Assembly (NCBI GenBank): GCA_009792885.1
Contig: WMCF01000080.1
Span: forward strand, 2,302,501 to 2,366,500
Direction: 5' to 3'
DNA length: 64,000 nt
DNA from: Eremophila alpestris peregrina
Lineage: Eukaryota; Chordata; Aves; Passeriformes; Alaudidae
The position numbers were made by a program, and so were the translations under genes. The stretch's first letter is position 1. Each line of letters begins with the position of its first letter. This document shows positions 21,832 through 30,610 of the stretch, one piece after another. The notes under the pieces are model-generated. The model did not search any database. It saw nothing but the letters and a program-made list of their open reading frames with translations, and was not told the origin of the DNA.

Positions 21832-23369
21832 TTTTTTTGCTGACCTCCTACCCTCCCTTCTCCCCCCTTTTTTGCTTTAAATTCTGCAAACTCTTTCCTT
21901 AAAGGGCAATTGGCAGCCCAATGACCTACACGTTTACAAAGAAGACAGGGCCTATTATTAGCAGCCCGTCTTCCTGGTGCTTGACGGTGACCAGTGTTAG
22001 AACTGGGTGTTGTCGGGGCAGCGGCAGCAGCGGCGGTGAACGGCCGTCGGCAGGGGTCCGAAGCCTTGAATCCCTGGGAATGCTGGAACTTTGGGGCAGA
22101 TGGAACGAAGACCTTTTTAAGACACACATTTAGCATATCTTCAATAGTTGGAGGGGGGTCACAGGGAAGGGTCATGATTGCTGCCTTACAATCAGAATTG
22201 GCATTCCTTTTTGCTATGTGTGTCAGCACCTCTTCCCTGGCCCCTTGGTCCTCTACCTGGTATTGAATGGCTTTAGTTAATCGTTGTACAAAGTTCGTAA
22301 AGGGCTCCGTGCTACCCTGAACGATCATTAAGAAGTCTTCGCGAGGCCCTTCTGGTTGCATTTGAGTGAACGCTTTCTCAGCTGCCCTTTTTGACGCTAC
22401 TAGAGCTTGCAGGGGAATCTCCTCCACCTGCCTCTGGCCCGAGGCCCAATCTTTCAGCCCACAAAGGTGGTCAATCGAGAGAAGACGTCCTTCCCCGTCA
22501 GTTCCCTCAGTAGTGGGCCACAGATCTCCGACAATCTTCCGAACCTCTGATTTCCATTGGCTCTCCCAAACCCTGAACTCAGTTGCATTCAAGAGGTAAG
22601 AGAAGATTATTCTGAGGTCTGCGGGCACTAAAGTGTCGTCAGCTAGGGTGGCCTGAAGGAGGCCCCGAAAGTATTCGGAGTCCCTACCAAACTCCTTCTT
22701 GGCCTTAGCCAGATCTTTCGTGGCCGCCAGGGGGAATGGTGTCCACCTGGGCTGGGGTTCACCCTCCGGCTGACTGACGAGAGTAATCGGGGCAACTGAG
22801 GGGGTGGGCCTAGACTTGTGGGCCTGGTCTTGATCGGTAGCCTCGTCCGAGTCCGGAAACTCCGTACCGGTAGAGGGGGCCTGCCGGAAGCCGGAAGCGG
22901 AAGGCGGTGGGCCTGGGGTGTGGGCTCGTCTTCTGGAAGGGGCCTTCAAAGATGGCTGCCCTTCCGGGAAAAGGTGGAGCCAGGAGACAGGAGGCGGAGG
23001 GGGAGGAGTCGGAAGGGGCGGGGCGGGGGGTTGGCGCAAGGGCTTTAGGGAAGGGGAACGACAAGAGGCAAGAGGCGCCATGTGGCCTCCGCCATCTTGC
23101 GCCCCCCAGACGCCATTTTGTGAGAGCAGGGACTCATTGCTTGATGATAGAGCAAATGAGACCCTACGGGATGGTGATTTTGCTGGGTGGGGAGAACGGG
23201 GGTACGGAGAACCCCGGGCAGACTGGCCAGGTCTGCCCAGGCGGGGGGACCGGGCATTCCCAGGAGAGCCGGGGAGACGCCTCAAGGCGGTCTGCTCTCC
23301 TGAGAATCGCCGGGGTCGGGACTCGGGGGCAGGATGAATGTCATGGGGAACTGGGGTTAGAACTGGGGT
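21828..23369 (-). CDS. gag: gag, proline-rich/capsid/nucleocapsid part
   Basis: This frame is open from 23369 to the TAG at 21828-21830. No ATG is needed, since it is the continuation of matrix. Numbering from 23285: a Pro/Ser/Arg-rich segment (1-165, with PPPPPP at 94-99), capsid (about 165-395), the major homology region at 321-340 (QGSTEPFTNFVQRL), a PSAP late-domain-like motif at 395-398, and nucleocapsid. Nucleocapsid has a single CCHC zinc knuckle (C447, C450, H455, C460); many alpha- and betaretroviruses have two. It ends at the slippery site with the stop codon directly behind it. Capsid and nucleocapsid would build the virion shell and bind the RNA. It cannot be made with matrix from this copy without a frame change. 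Confidence 0.9.
   Translation of the reverse strand, partial: TPVLTPVPHDIHPAPESRPRRFSGEQTALRRLPGSPGNARSPRLGRPGQSARGSPYPRSPHPAKSPSRRVSFALSSSNESLLSQNGVWGAQDGGGHMAPLASCRSPSLKPLRQPPAPPLPTPPPPPPVSWLHLFPEGQPSLKAPSRRRAHTPGPPPSASGFRQAPSTGTEFPDSDEATDQDQAHKSRPTPSVAPITLVSQPEGEPQPRWTPFPLAATKDLAKAKKEFGRDSEYFRGLLQATLADDTLVPADLRIIFSYLLNATEFRVWESQWKSEVRKIVGDLWPTTEGTDGEGRLLSIDHLCGLKDWASGQRQVEEIPLQALVASKRAAEKAFTQMQPEGPREDFLMIVQGSTEPFTNFVQRLTKAIQYQVEDQGAREEVLTHIAKRNANSDCKAAIMTLPCDPPPTIEDMLNVCLKKVFVPSAPKFQHSQGFKASDPCRRPFTAAAAAAPTTPSSNTGHRQAPGRRAANNRPCLLCKRVGHWAANCPLRKEFAEFKAKKGGEGRVGGQQKN
21831..21837 (-). promoter_or_regulatory. -1 ribosomal frameshift heptamer A AAA AAC
   Basis: Sense A AAA AAC sits in the gag frame immediately before the gag TAG (21828-21830). 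A one-base slip back enters the pro-pol frame, which is open from this point; the phase matches. This heptamer type is known from betaretroviral gag-pro junctions. Confidence 0.92.
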
Positions 23370-23682
23370 TTAAACTAGGGTTCGGTTTGGGTGATGGTTG
23401 ACATCTCACTTCGCTTCGCTTTATTAAAATGTTTCTAATTTTGTGTGCCAGAAGCGTGTGGTCGCCCAAATGTTTATCCTTGGAGTCCAAAATCTTGGCT
23501 CTGACCACATCCCAAAATTGGAGATCCTGTATATTGGAAACTCCAATATTGGGAAAATGAGATGTCAGCCAGACCACAAACCGTTTCAACTTTGTCTTTT
23601 TAACTGAAGTCCCACCCCCCGTAAGGAGACCCTCAACTTGGGTAAAAATCCCTCTCTGGGCGGTGGTCAATTTTTGACCCAT
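23341..23682 (-). CDS. gag: gag, matrix part (ends at a frame change)
   Basis: Gag starts at ATG 23682, in good context (G at -3 and +4), with MGQKLTTAQRG. Gly-2 is the expected myristoylation site of a retroviral matrix that targets the plasma membrane. An upstream in-frame ATG at 23709 is less likely because it would bury this glycine. About 114 residues are readable in this frame, ending in a Ser/Pro/Asn-rich stretch and a stop at 23341-23343. The rest of gag continues in another frame that opens at 23369, so the frame change lies within 23341-23369. That interval overlaps a three-copy 12-bp repeat at 23347-23382. The net change equals +1 (or -2) nucleotide. The polyprotein is therefore interrupted before capsid. 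Confidence 0.85.
   Translation of the reverse strand: MGQKLTTAQRGIFTQVEGLLTGGGTSVKKTKLKRFVVWLTSHFPNIGVSNIQDLQFWDVVRAKILDSKDKHLGDHTLLAHKIRNILIKRSEVRCQPSPKPNPSLNPSSNPSSP
23347..23382 (-). repeat. Three 12-bp tandem repeats in gag (AACCCYAGTTNN)
   Basis: Sense units AACCCTAGTTTA, AACCCCAGTTCT and AACCCCAGTTCC follow one another at the end of the matrix frame. Twelve is a multiple of three, so whole-unit gain or loss would not shift the frame; a smaller slip here could. Confidence 0.8.
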
Positions 23683-24084
23683 CGCGACGCCGGGGTATCG
23701 ACGAAGCAATGAGGTGCCCTAAATTCCTCCCCTTTTTAAAATTAAAATGCCCAAGGCCTGTGAGCTGCTCCCCATGAGCGGCTCACCCCGTGCGCGCACT
23801 GTCCTGAGGTGACAAATTACCCCGTGTGTGAAAGAAATCCCCCGTGTGGGGTCTTACCTGCTTCAATCGTCGTTTGGAGAGGCCTTTTTGAAATGGGGAG
23901 GACGAGGAGCGACCTGCACCAGACCTTGCTGGGCAGGCAAGGCTCCCTGGTGCTCACCAGCAAGCTGGCTCCGCAGCAAACTGGCTGAGTAACAGCCGAA
24001 GGCCGCAGTCACAGCGGGGGGGTCACTGCGGTGGTGCCCCTGCGCCGCTGCCTGTGCCTATTCACGTGGCCTGGAGATGTTCAC
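23683..24084 (-). other. Proviral 5' leader with candidate packaging region
   Basis: About 400 nt lie between the primer site and the gag start. The leader holds a consensus splice donor and, just after it, three copies of sense CACGGGG (plus-strand ccccgtg at 23786-23792, 23820-23826 and 23840-23846). One of these can form a CCCC-ACAC-GGGG hairpin at 23840-23851. G-rich hairpins downstream of the donor are a common place for packaging or dimer signals; that role is inference only. Confidence 0.55.
23852..23860 (-). promoter_or_regulatory. Splice donor (CAG|GTAAGA) for subgenomic env RNA
   Basis: A perfect match to the vertebrate donor consensus in the leader, with the exon ending at 23858. 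It would pair with the acceptor at 18184-18200 just before the env ATG. The donor lies upstream of gag, so the spliced RNA lacks gag coding sequence. Confidence 0.75.
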
Positions 24085-24102
24085 AGGCCACGTTGGGCGC
24101 CA
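24085..24102 (-). other. Primer-binding site, tRNA-Lys (CUU) type
   Basis: Three bases after the 5' LTR the sense strand reads TGGCGCCCAACGTGG. These 15 bases complement the 3' end of the lysine tRNA used by Lys-1,2-primed betaretroviruses. The last three of the usual 18 positions do not match. A lysine primer puts the element in the ERVK group. Confidence 0.88.
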
Positions 24103-24105
24103 CTC

Positions 24106-24677
24106 TGTAGAGACTCTGGCCTTTCAGCCCATAGCTGACCTCGGCTAGCTGGCCAGGCAGCTCTACCCTGAGTGGGTTCTCTGAGGATAGCTAAGCACCA
24201 GGCACACTCTACTGTAGTCGCTCCAATGAAGAGAGGGGACTCTCAAGAGGGGCTGCAAGAAGTTTATTCTCCTAGAGCCAGCTCCCGAGAGCCCTGAGCT
24301 CTAGTGCGCAGTACATTAAATACCTCGTACATCAACCAATCAAACAACAGCAGCCAGGGACAACCCATAATAAAATCACCAATGGGGATGGTTCGGGGAG
24401 GGACTAGGGTGTGGTTAAGGGCCCTAGGCCAATCATCCTTCCAGGCGTCGGGAAGATTCTAGAACTTTGGGGGGTGGCCAGAGGTGACAGACATCTTGAC
24501 CAAGGGAGGAGCATTTGACAGACAAGTGGTCTCAGCACATGTCTGGGCGGGGATAGGCACGTGCGTAGGAGGAGACTAATGAATGGCAGGGGAGGAGGCA
24601 CAGGGGCAGGCAACATACAATACGTGAGCAACTGAAACAGGCTAACAACTGCATGAGGGCAAGAACACATCCCAACA
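24106..24677 (-). repeat. 5' LTR of the provirus
   Basis: In sense orientation it starts TGTTGGGATGTG at 24677 and ends CTACA at 24106. It differs from the 3' LTR at four of 572 positions (24131, 24171, 24332, 24666) with no indels. U3 is about 390 bp and contains three inverted CCAAT boxes. A TATTTAA box lies at 24316-24322 and an AATAAA signal at 24263-24268, about 50 bp further downstream. R is therefore short (a few tens of bases) and U5 is about 150 bp. The exact U3/R/U5 borders are inferred, not seen. Confidence 0.96.
24316..24322 (-). promoter_or_regulatory. LTR core promoter (TATA-like box)
   Basis: Sense TATTTAA in the 5' LTR. Upstream in U3 are three ATTGG (inverted CCAAT) motifs; in the 3' LTR these fall at 16427-16431, 16470-16474 and 16520-16524. 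Transcription would start about 30 bp downstream. The same box in the 3' LTR is at 16407-16413. Confidence 0.6.
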
Positions 24678-24683
24678 TTAGGC
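24678..24683. repeat. Target-site duplication, right copy (TTAGGC)
   Basis: Exact partner of 16191-16196. The empty site would have read ...cagttc TTAGGC catatt.... Confidence 0.95.
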
Positions 24684-25654
24684 CATATTATTCCCTGTGG
24701 TGTAGTGATGTATGTTTAGCAAGACTACAAAACAATACTTTCCTGTAAATGGGAAATGCATTGTTCCTGAAGGCTGTTCAGCTTCCTAAATCATGCCCAT
24801 CCATCCTCTCTGAATGAGTAATGGGACTCCCAACAAGTCACAGGTGTGCAGCAAGTTATGTGTGAGATAGAGACAGATTTCCAGAATTCCCACACACCAA
24901 AGAACAGCACATGTTAGTGTCATTGCAGGTCATAGAAGGTGTTTGCTGCCAAAGATTCTTCTTTTGCTTTGTGCCCTGGATTTCAAATCTGTCTGCAGAA
25001 TTAGTGGCTTTGCTTAATACTCATGGCTGCCCCAAGCAGGGCTGTCCATGGGCTGAGCTGGGGCTGCGCCTTGTGCAGCAATGATGAAAAGTTTGATTTT
25101 GAGAAAGCTTTGGGACACTTAATATCTCTGTCAGTATGACAAGGCTAACCTGTGCCTTATGAACCTTACCCTCCTGGCAGTTTTATTTCACCTGTTTCCC
25201 TTTCTTCTATCTCTTGTACTTTTTTCTGTACAAAGCATTTAACCCTCCAGTACAGGTCTCTTACATTTTTCAAGGTGCATGCACTCCCTGCCTCAGGCCA
25301 AGATAATACTTGGCTGAGAAAGGCCTGCACAGTAATTAAAGACGGGTTGACTGTCATTTATGTGCCATACTGTCTGTTCTTGTCCAAGTGCTCTGAAAAA
25401 GTGCAGTCACCTTTGAATACATGTGTATACTTAAAGGAACATCTTTTTAGCCATGCCTTCACCTCCAACCCAAGATGTTGAACTACAGATAATTTGTGTA
25501 TTTTACTTGTTTCACATGTGTTTAGCCTACACCAGATCAGAGCATTTGTCAAGGTAGTGTGTTGGAAGCTGAGATAGTGGGAGAAGCAAAGTACTCACGT
25601 AAGCACAGTGCAGATATGCAGGTGTAGACTTCCATGTTCTCTCAGACAATCAAA
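24684..25654. other. Host DNA right of the provirus, nothing recognised
   Basis: Unique-looking sequence between the right target duplication and the CR1 tail. Frames at 25152-25552 show no domain. Confidence 0.55.
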
Positions 25655-25732
25655 TTGAAGATGGCCCCACCCTGCAGGGGGTTACTTTTAAGAGTCATTT
25701 CCAACTCAAATCATTCTATGATTCTATGATTC
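25655..25732 (+). mobile_element. CR1 LINE 3' end
   Basis: A short CR1 tail reads TTTCCAACTCAAATCATTC and then the diagnostic ATTCTATG repeat at 25713-25732. CR1 copies are nearly always 5'-truncated like this. The ATTCTATG end shows the host is a sauropsid, most likely a bird. Confidence 0.88.
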
Positions 25733-26924
25733 AGATTAAGCTTTCAGTGGCCCAAACTGTACTTACTGTGTAATTATGAACTAGCATAGCCTTTTAAACC
25801 TACGCATGTAGATGCAGAATAAAGGCCTTTATAAGAGGAATTTGTCAGTTAACCTACCTTGATATCATTTAAAATCTCCCTGTAATAATAGATAGAAGAA
25901 GATACTGACAGACAGCTGCCATATGTTTTCATATTCTAATAAGCCCATATTCTATGGGGTTATTTTTGAAAAACAGAATATGATTTCATAAAGAAGAGGA
26001 TCAAAACCTGTTGAATATTTGTATGCTGAGTGTTTACAAGTTCTGAATTTAACAAGATTTGAAAAAGGGTTAGTATTTTTGAAGCTTCACACCAAGAATA
26101 TGATATTTTTTTTGCTCTAGGTGACTCATAATTTTATCATCAATTGCAGGAGTGCAGAGTATCTCACAGTATTATTAATTGCTATCTTTGTCTACATGGT
26201 CCTTTAAATTGTAAAGAAAAAATACTAAATAGATTATAAATGAAAATAAAAGCCATACTCATCCAAAAATAGTATACTATTTTTTAAAAATTCACATATT
26301 TTCACTTTAAAATTTCACACTACTTTCCATTACCATTATTTGAAACCACAAGACTTCTTCAGATTTTTCTTTTGTGGTTCTCTGAAAATTGTTTCTGTGA
26401 TATTAATAATCTATATGTCAATTGTTTTAAAATAACATTCTAATAAGTATGTCATATTTAAGCATTTAAAAATTTGAGAGCATAATTCAAAATAAATCCA
26501 CACATTCACATAAATGTTACAAGTTCCTACTTCTTAAAAATTCCTCTCAAATTAAATACTAAGAAAATTCTCACAAGAATACAATTTGTATCTTTTTTAC
26601 AGTAGAAACATTTCTTGCTGATGTGTCTGTTCTAAAGATAATTCGTATCTAAGTAGTAAGAAAAGAGCAAAGAAAGGAAGGGTGGAATCATTTTAGAGTA
26701 GACAGTATCACTTAGGAAGTTAAATCTCAGAACAAGGTCTGCTGTACCCTCTGTCATTTGAAAGAATGATACATTGTGAATACATAATAATAATATCACA
26801 AAAATGACGGTCCGCATAAACTCACCCTCACAGTGTCAAATATCTGTTATGTTTACACTATGAAGGTAAAATTACTAAGGAGTTTTTCTAACATCAGTTT
26901 CTTGTTTGTATTTCCATTACAGAT
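25733..26924. other. Very AT-rich host DNA, nothing recognised
   Basis: Low-GC sequence with short A and T runs and no coding or repeat signature. Confidence 0.6.
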
Positions 26925-27868
26925 CTATTCCGTAAGAGCAAGAAAGTTGGCAGAGATCCCTCATCAGTTGCTGTCATGGACAGAACAGACTCATCTTAGG
27001 GAAATTAATTGAACTCATTATAATCAAATGAGTGCAGGATAATAAGAAACAAAACCAAATCTGAAAACCACCTTCCGACTTTCCCTTCCCTTCTCACTAG
27101 CCTTAACTTTATTCCCAGTTCTGCAGCTCCTCCCCAGGCAGTGCAGGGGCACAGGGATTGGGATTATGGTCAGTTCATCACATGTTGCTTCTGCTGCTTC
27201 TACTTCTTCCTCAAGGAGAGGACTGCTCATGCTCTTCCTCTGTTCCAGTGTAGGGTTCCTCCCACAGATGACAGTCTTTCATGAATTCCTCTAATGTGAG
27301 TCTTTCCCATAGGCTGCAATTCTTCATGAGTTTTTCACTGTGAGTACCTTCCACGGGGTGAAGCCCAAAATGCTCCTGGTGGGATCCCAAACCCTGCCTG
27401 CAAACCTGCTGCATCATGGGCTCCTTTCCATGGGGTCACCATCTGCTCCAGTAGGGGGTGCTCCATGGGCTCCAGGTGAATCTCTGCTCCACCACAGACC
27501 TCCACGGGCTGCAGGGGACATCCCATCTCATTGTGATCTTCGCCATGGCCAGCAGGGGAATCTCTGCTCTGGTGCCTGGAACACCTCCTCCACCTCCTTC
27601 TTCACCAGCCTCGGTGTTGGCAGAGCCATTTCTTCACATACTCTCTGCCTGGAACTTGCTTCTGTACAGTAACTTTGTCCTCTTCTTTAACACATTAGCC
27701 ATTACCATTGCTGATGGGCTCAGCTTTGGCTATCCACAAATCCGTCTTGAAGCTGGCATTGGCTGGCATTGACTCTGTCAGATACGGGGGAAGCCTCTGA
27801 CAACTTCTCAAAGAAGCTGCCCCTGCAGCCCCACCACTACCAAAATCTTGCCATGCAAACCCTATACA
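26925..27868 (-). mobile_element. Degenerate avian ERVL-type LTR
   Basis: In sense (minus) orientation it starts TGTATAGGGTTTGCATGG at 27868. I recognise the family from bird genomes: a GC-richer body with imperfect internal repeats around sense GAGCAGAGATTC, an AATAAA at 27108-27113, and a tail readable to about 26925. The 3' border and target duplication are lost to divergence. No internal retroviral genes adjoin it, so it is a solo or truncated LTR. The several open frames at 27024-27772 are by-products of its composition. Confidence 0.68.
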
Positions 27869-27978
27869 TTAGTTGTGCTAGTTGCTCATTCATTCCAGTT
27901 AAATAATTTCATCATTATTCAAACTACAAGGTGAATCCTAATACTCTGAGAATACAGCAGCAGCAGTACTCTTCTAGC

Positions 27979-27997
27979 TTTTTTTTTTTTTTTTTTT
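27979..27997. repeat. Poly(T) run, 19 bases
   Basis: Uninterrupted T19. No recognisable retrocopy body adjoins it. Confidence 0.9.
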
Positions 27998-30556
27998 ACT
28001 TGGGTTAATGAATGTTCATTCTTTTGTACTAAGTTAAATGTTGTAAGTTTACAACATGGCTTTCCATTCACTGCATAAAATTTAGACTACTCCTTGCTGT
28101 CTTCTCTTTGCCATATTAGCATCTTCAGACACAGGTGATCAAGACACCCCTGTAACTGTTCTACAGAGAAACAACTAAAAGCAGGCATTTTTATTTCTGT
28201 GTCCTTACCAACCAGGATTCATTGCTTCTTAGCATATCTCTGTCATCACTGTATGGTGATTTGATGCCAAGGTTGTCTCTTTTCTATTCAGCTGTCATTC
28301 TTCTGCCACTGCCAAGACCTATTCCCCTAATGCTTTGGAAATGAAGACAGTGGAGTGCATGCAAACCTTGCTAAATCTGTGCCATGTGCAACACCATCTA
28401 GCATGAACAGTAAAGGAGAAGACCATCTGATTGCGGCCTCACTTAGGGATTATCAGTTGTATTCTAGAGGTCAACAGGCTGTAGGACCAGGAGGAAAAAA
28501 TTGTCCCTGTACCACATATTACACACTGTTTGGGTGGGCAGACTTCCTCTCAGCTGAAAACCTGGTGTCTTTTATATTTCTGTCATCCTGACTTTCACTG
28601 CAATTAAGAAACTATAGTCCTGAAAGGTGGGAAGGTGTAGGCTGGCCAATTTACCGTTAAGACAGATTTCCCCAAAGGAGGTAAGTCTAGGACAGAGACA
28701 ACCTGTGAGCAATTTTTTTTCTTTTTATTTTAGCTTGACCAATAGTACAAGCCAGTGAGAAAATGTGTTTGGTCTGTGGAGCCATAAAAGCTTAAAATTA
28801 GGGATAATCTTCTTTTGGTATATTACAAAACATGTTTTAGTGTGGAAACTGGTAAGTGGGAGTGGGAAGGAAATAGGGTATCAGGAAAACATTGGAAACT
28901 AGCCAGAGAAAATTAAGCAGGAGAAAAGTAAAAAAAAAAATCAAGTGAAAAATTATTTTTTGCTGACATCTTTAGCACTGGATGGATAAAGACAAAGGTA
29001 CCAGTTAAGGACAAAGCTGTCAGACTAAAGTGTCTGAGGTGAAGAATCTAAATCAATATTTAGACAACTCAGTGAGTGACCTGTATTTCAGAGACACTAT
29101 GTCACTTCAGCTCACACTGACACAGTATTCATCACCTGAGAGCGTCATTAGATGCCTGAATGTGAGTTATAACTACAAATGTGAATAATGTGATGCCTGA
29201 GGTTTGCCAAAGTGTTAATAGAGTTTCATCATCATATTGAAACCAAATGTTTTATAGATACAATGGCAAGCATACAAAAAGTATCAACAATTTAAGATTT
29301 CTTATAATAAAGCACGTTTCTCAGAAGTCACGTTCTTATCGCAGGATGTGCAGAAGCAAAAGTTGCAATAAAAATAAATTTTTATTCTGTCTAACAAAGT
29401 TTTACCCTCTTTGTGATTTTGTTTCCAATTTGATGCTTCAGATGTATACTGGTTTGGAAAGAGAAAGGTATTTTCTTAAGGGCACTTTTAATTACATATG
29501 AACTGATCAAAGATATTCAAGTACATTCGGCTTTAACACTGCTACAGAAAGTGAAAACAGTAAATGAATTAACATATCTTAGGGAATTGCTTTTCTCTGA
29601 GCAGTGGGACATTGTTAATGGGAAGCATTGATTTTGTTTGACTTTTGCATGGCACAAAATGAGATTGACCCCAGAAAGCTGTTTTGGAAGTGTTCACAGC
29701 CACTGACCACTGTGAATGCAAAATTTCCCACTTCAACCTTAGAAGCAAGTTAAATCTATTTCAGTGATTGATTGGCTTGTCCAAGCAAATAATCACTATT
29801 AGTACTAGACAAGTTCACTGGCTTTCTGTTCCCAAAGGGTGTGAGAGGTAACTTCACTGATTCTATAATATTTAAGAAGTATGTTTAATTGTTTTTACTG
29901 TACAAATGATACACAAGTTTATTTTAATCAGTTACCTTGACTAAGGTATAGTAATACTTTCTGCTGACTTCAGCTGAGCTGTACAACCCCACACCAACTC
30001 TGAATTCAACCCTTTTTCCTCAGACATCAATTGATCTTTTGGGTTCATAGGTATATGTTGCTAGAAAGATATACTGATGAAGAGGGAATCATCACATGAC
30101 AGTCTCCTAAAAGTTTATTGAACCTTGTTTATATTCTGAAGATGTTTACGTCAGGTTATCTTTTATTACATCTTTGAGAAGTTCTGTAAAAGGTACCGTG
30201 GATCTGAATCAGTGAAAAAAAAAGGGCTTACATTTCTCTGGGAGATATTTAACCAAGAAATGCCAGAGCTTATGATTTGGGTATAGAAAATAAGAAAATT
30301 TTTTAACTAATCTTGAAAAGAGGAAGACAATGTAACAGCAATACACATGGGGAAAAACACATTGATCCTGCCTACTAGACTAATGTCCTGTCTTGCTTAG
30401 ATGTGCATTGTCAGCTTTGTCAGCTTAGGCAACTTTTGCTTCTTTAGTTCTAAGCAGCTGTCCATGTGTTTTAGTTGGTAATGACTAACAGAATTGCTTC
30501 TGTAGGGAGAGTGTTAGCTGAGGAGGGCAGTCTCATGAATGCTTGTGGTAGCAGTA

Positions 30557-30610
30557 GAGATCATCAGGAACATATCTCTGAGATCATCAGGAACATATCT
30601 CTAGAGATAT
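30557..30610. repeat. 23-bp tandem duplication running into a 16-bp palindrome
   Basis: The unit GAGATCATCAGGAACATATC plus TCT occurs at 30557-30579 and 30580-30602 without change. The second copy overlaps a perfect palindrome, ATATCTCTAGAGATAT, at 30595-30610. Confidence 0.9.

Larger units (their letters stand above)
16197..24677 (-). mobile_element. Full-length class II (ERVK/beta-like) endogenous retrovirus, defective
   Basis: An 8481-bp provirus runs right to left. Two 572-bp LTRs begin TG and end CA and enclose a lysine-type primer site, gag, pro-pol, env and a polypurine tract. A perfect 6-bp duplication flanks it, as expected for alpha- and betaretroviral integrases. It is clearly richer in G and C than the AT-rich host DNA on both sides. 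Gag and pol are broken (one frame change in gag; two in-frame stops and one frame change in pol) while env is one uninterrupted frame. Family assignment rests on domain motifs I can read; no database comparison was made. Confidence 0.97.

Noticed and set aside
21371..21880. Plus-strand frame of 169 codons opposite the gag-pro junction
   Set aside because: Antisense to well-supported pro-pol and gag sequence, with no family resemblance.
22907..23401. Plus-strand frames of 164 and 139 codons across gag
   Set aside because: Shadows of the GC- and Pro-rich gag region. They are Gly/Arg-rich with no motif, and the sense frame is clearly gag.
27024..27772. Cluster of overlapping open frames on both strands
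   Set aside because: Explained by the GC-richer ERVL-type LTR with internal repeats.
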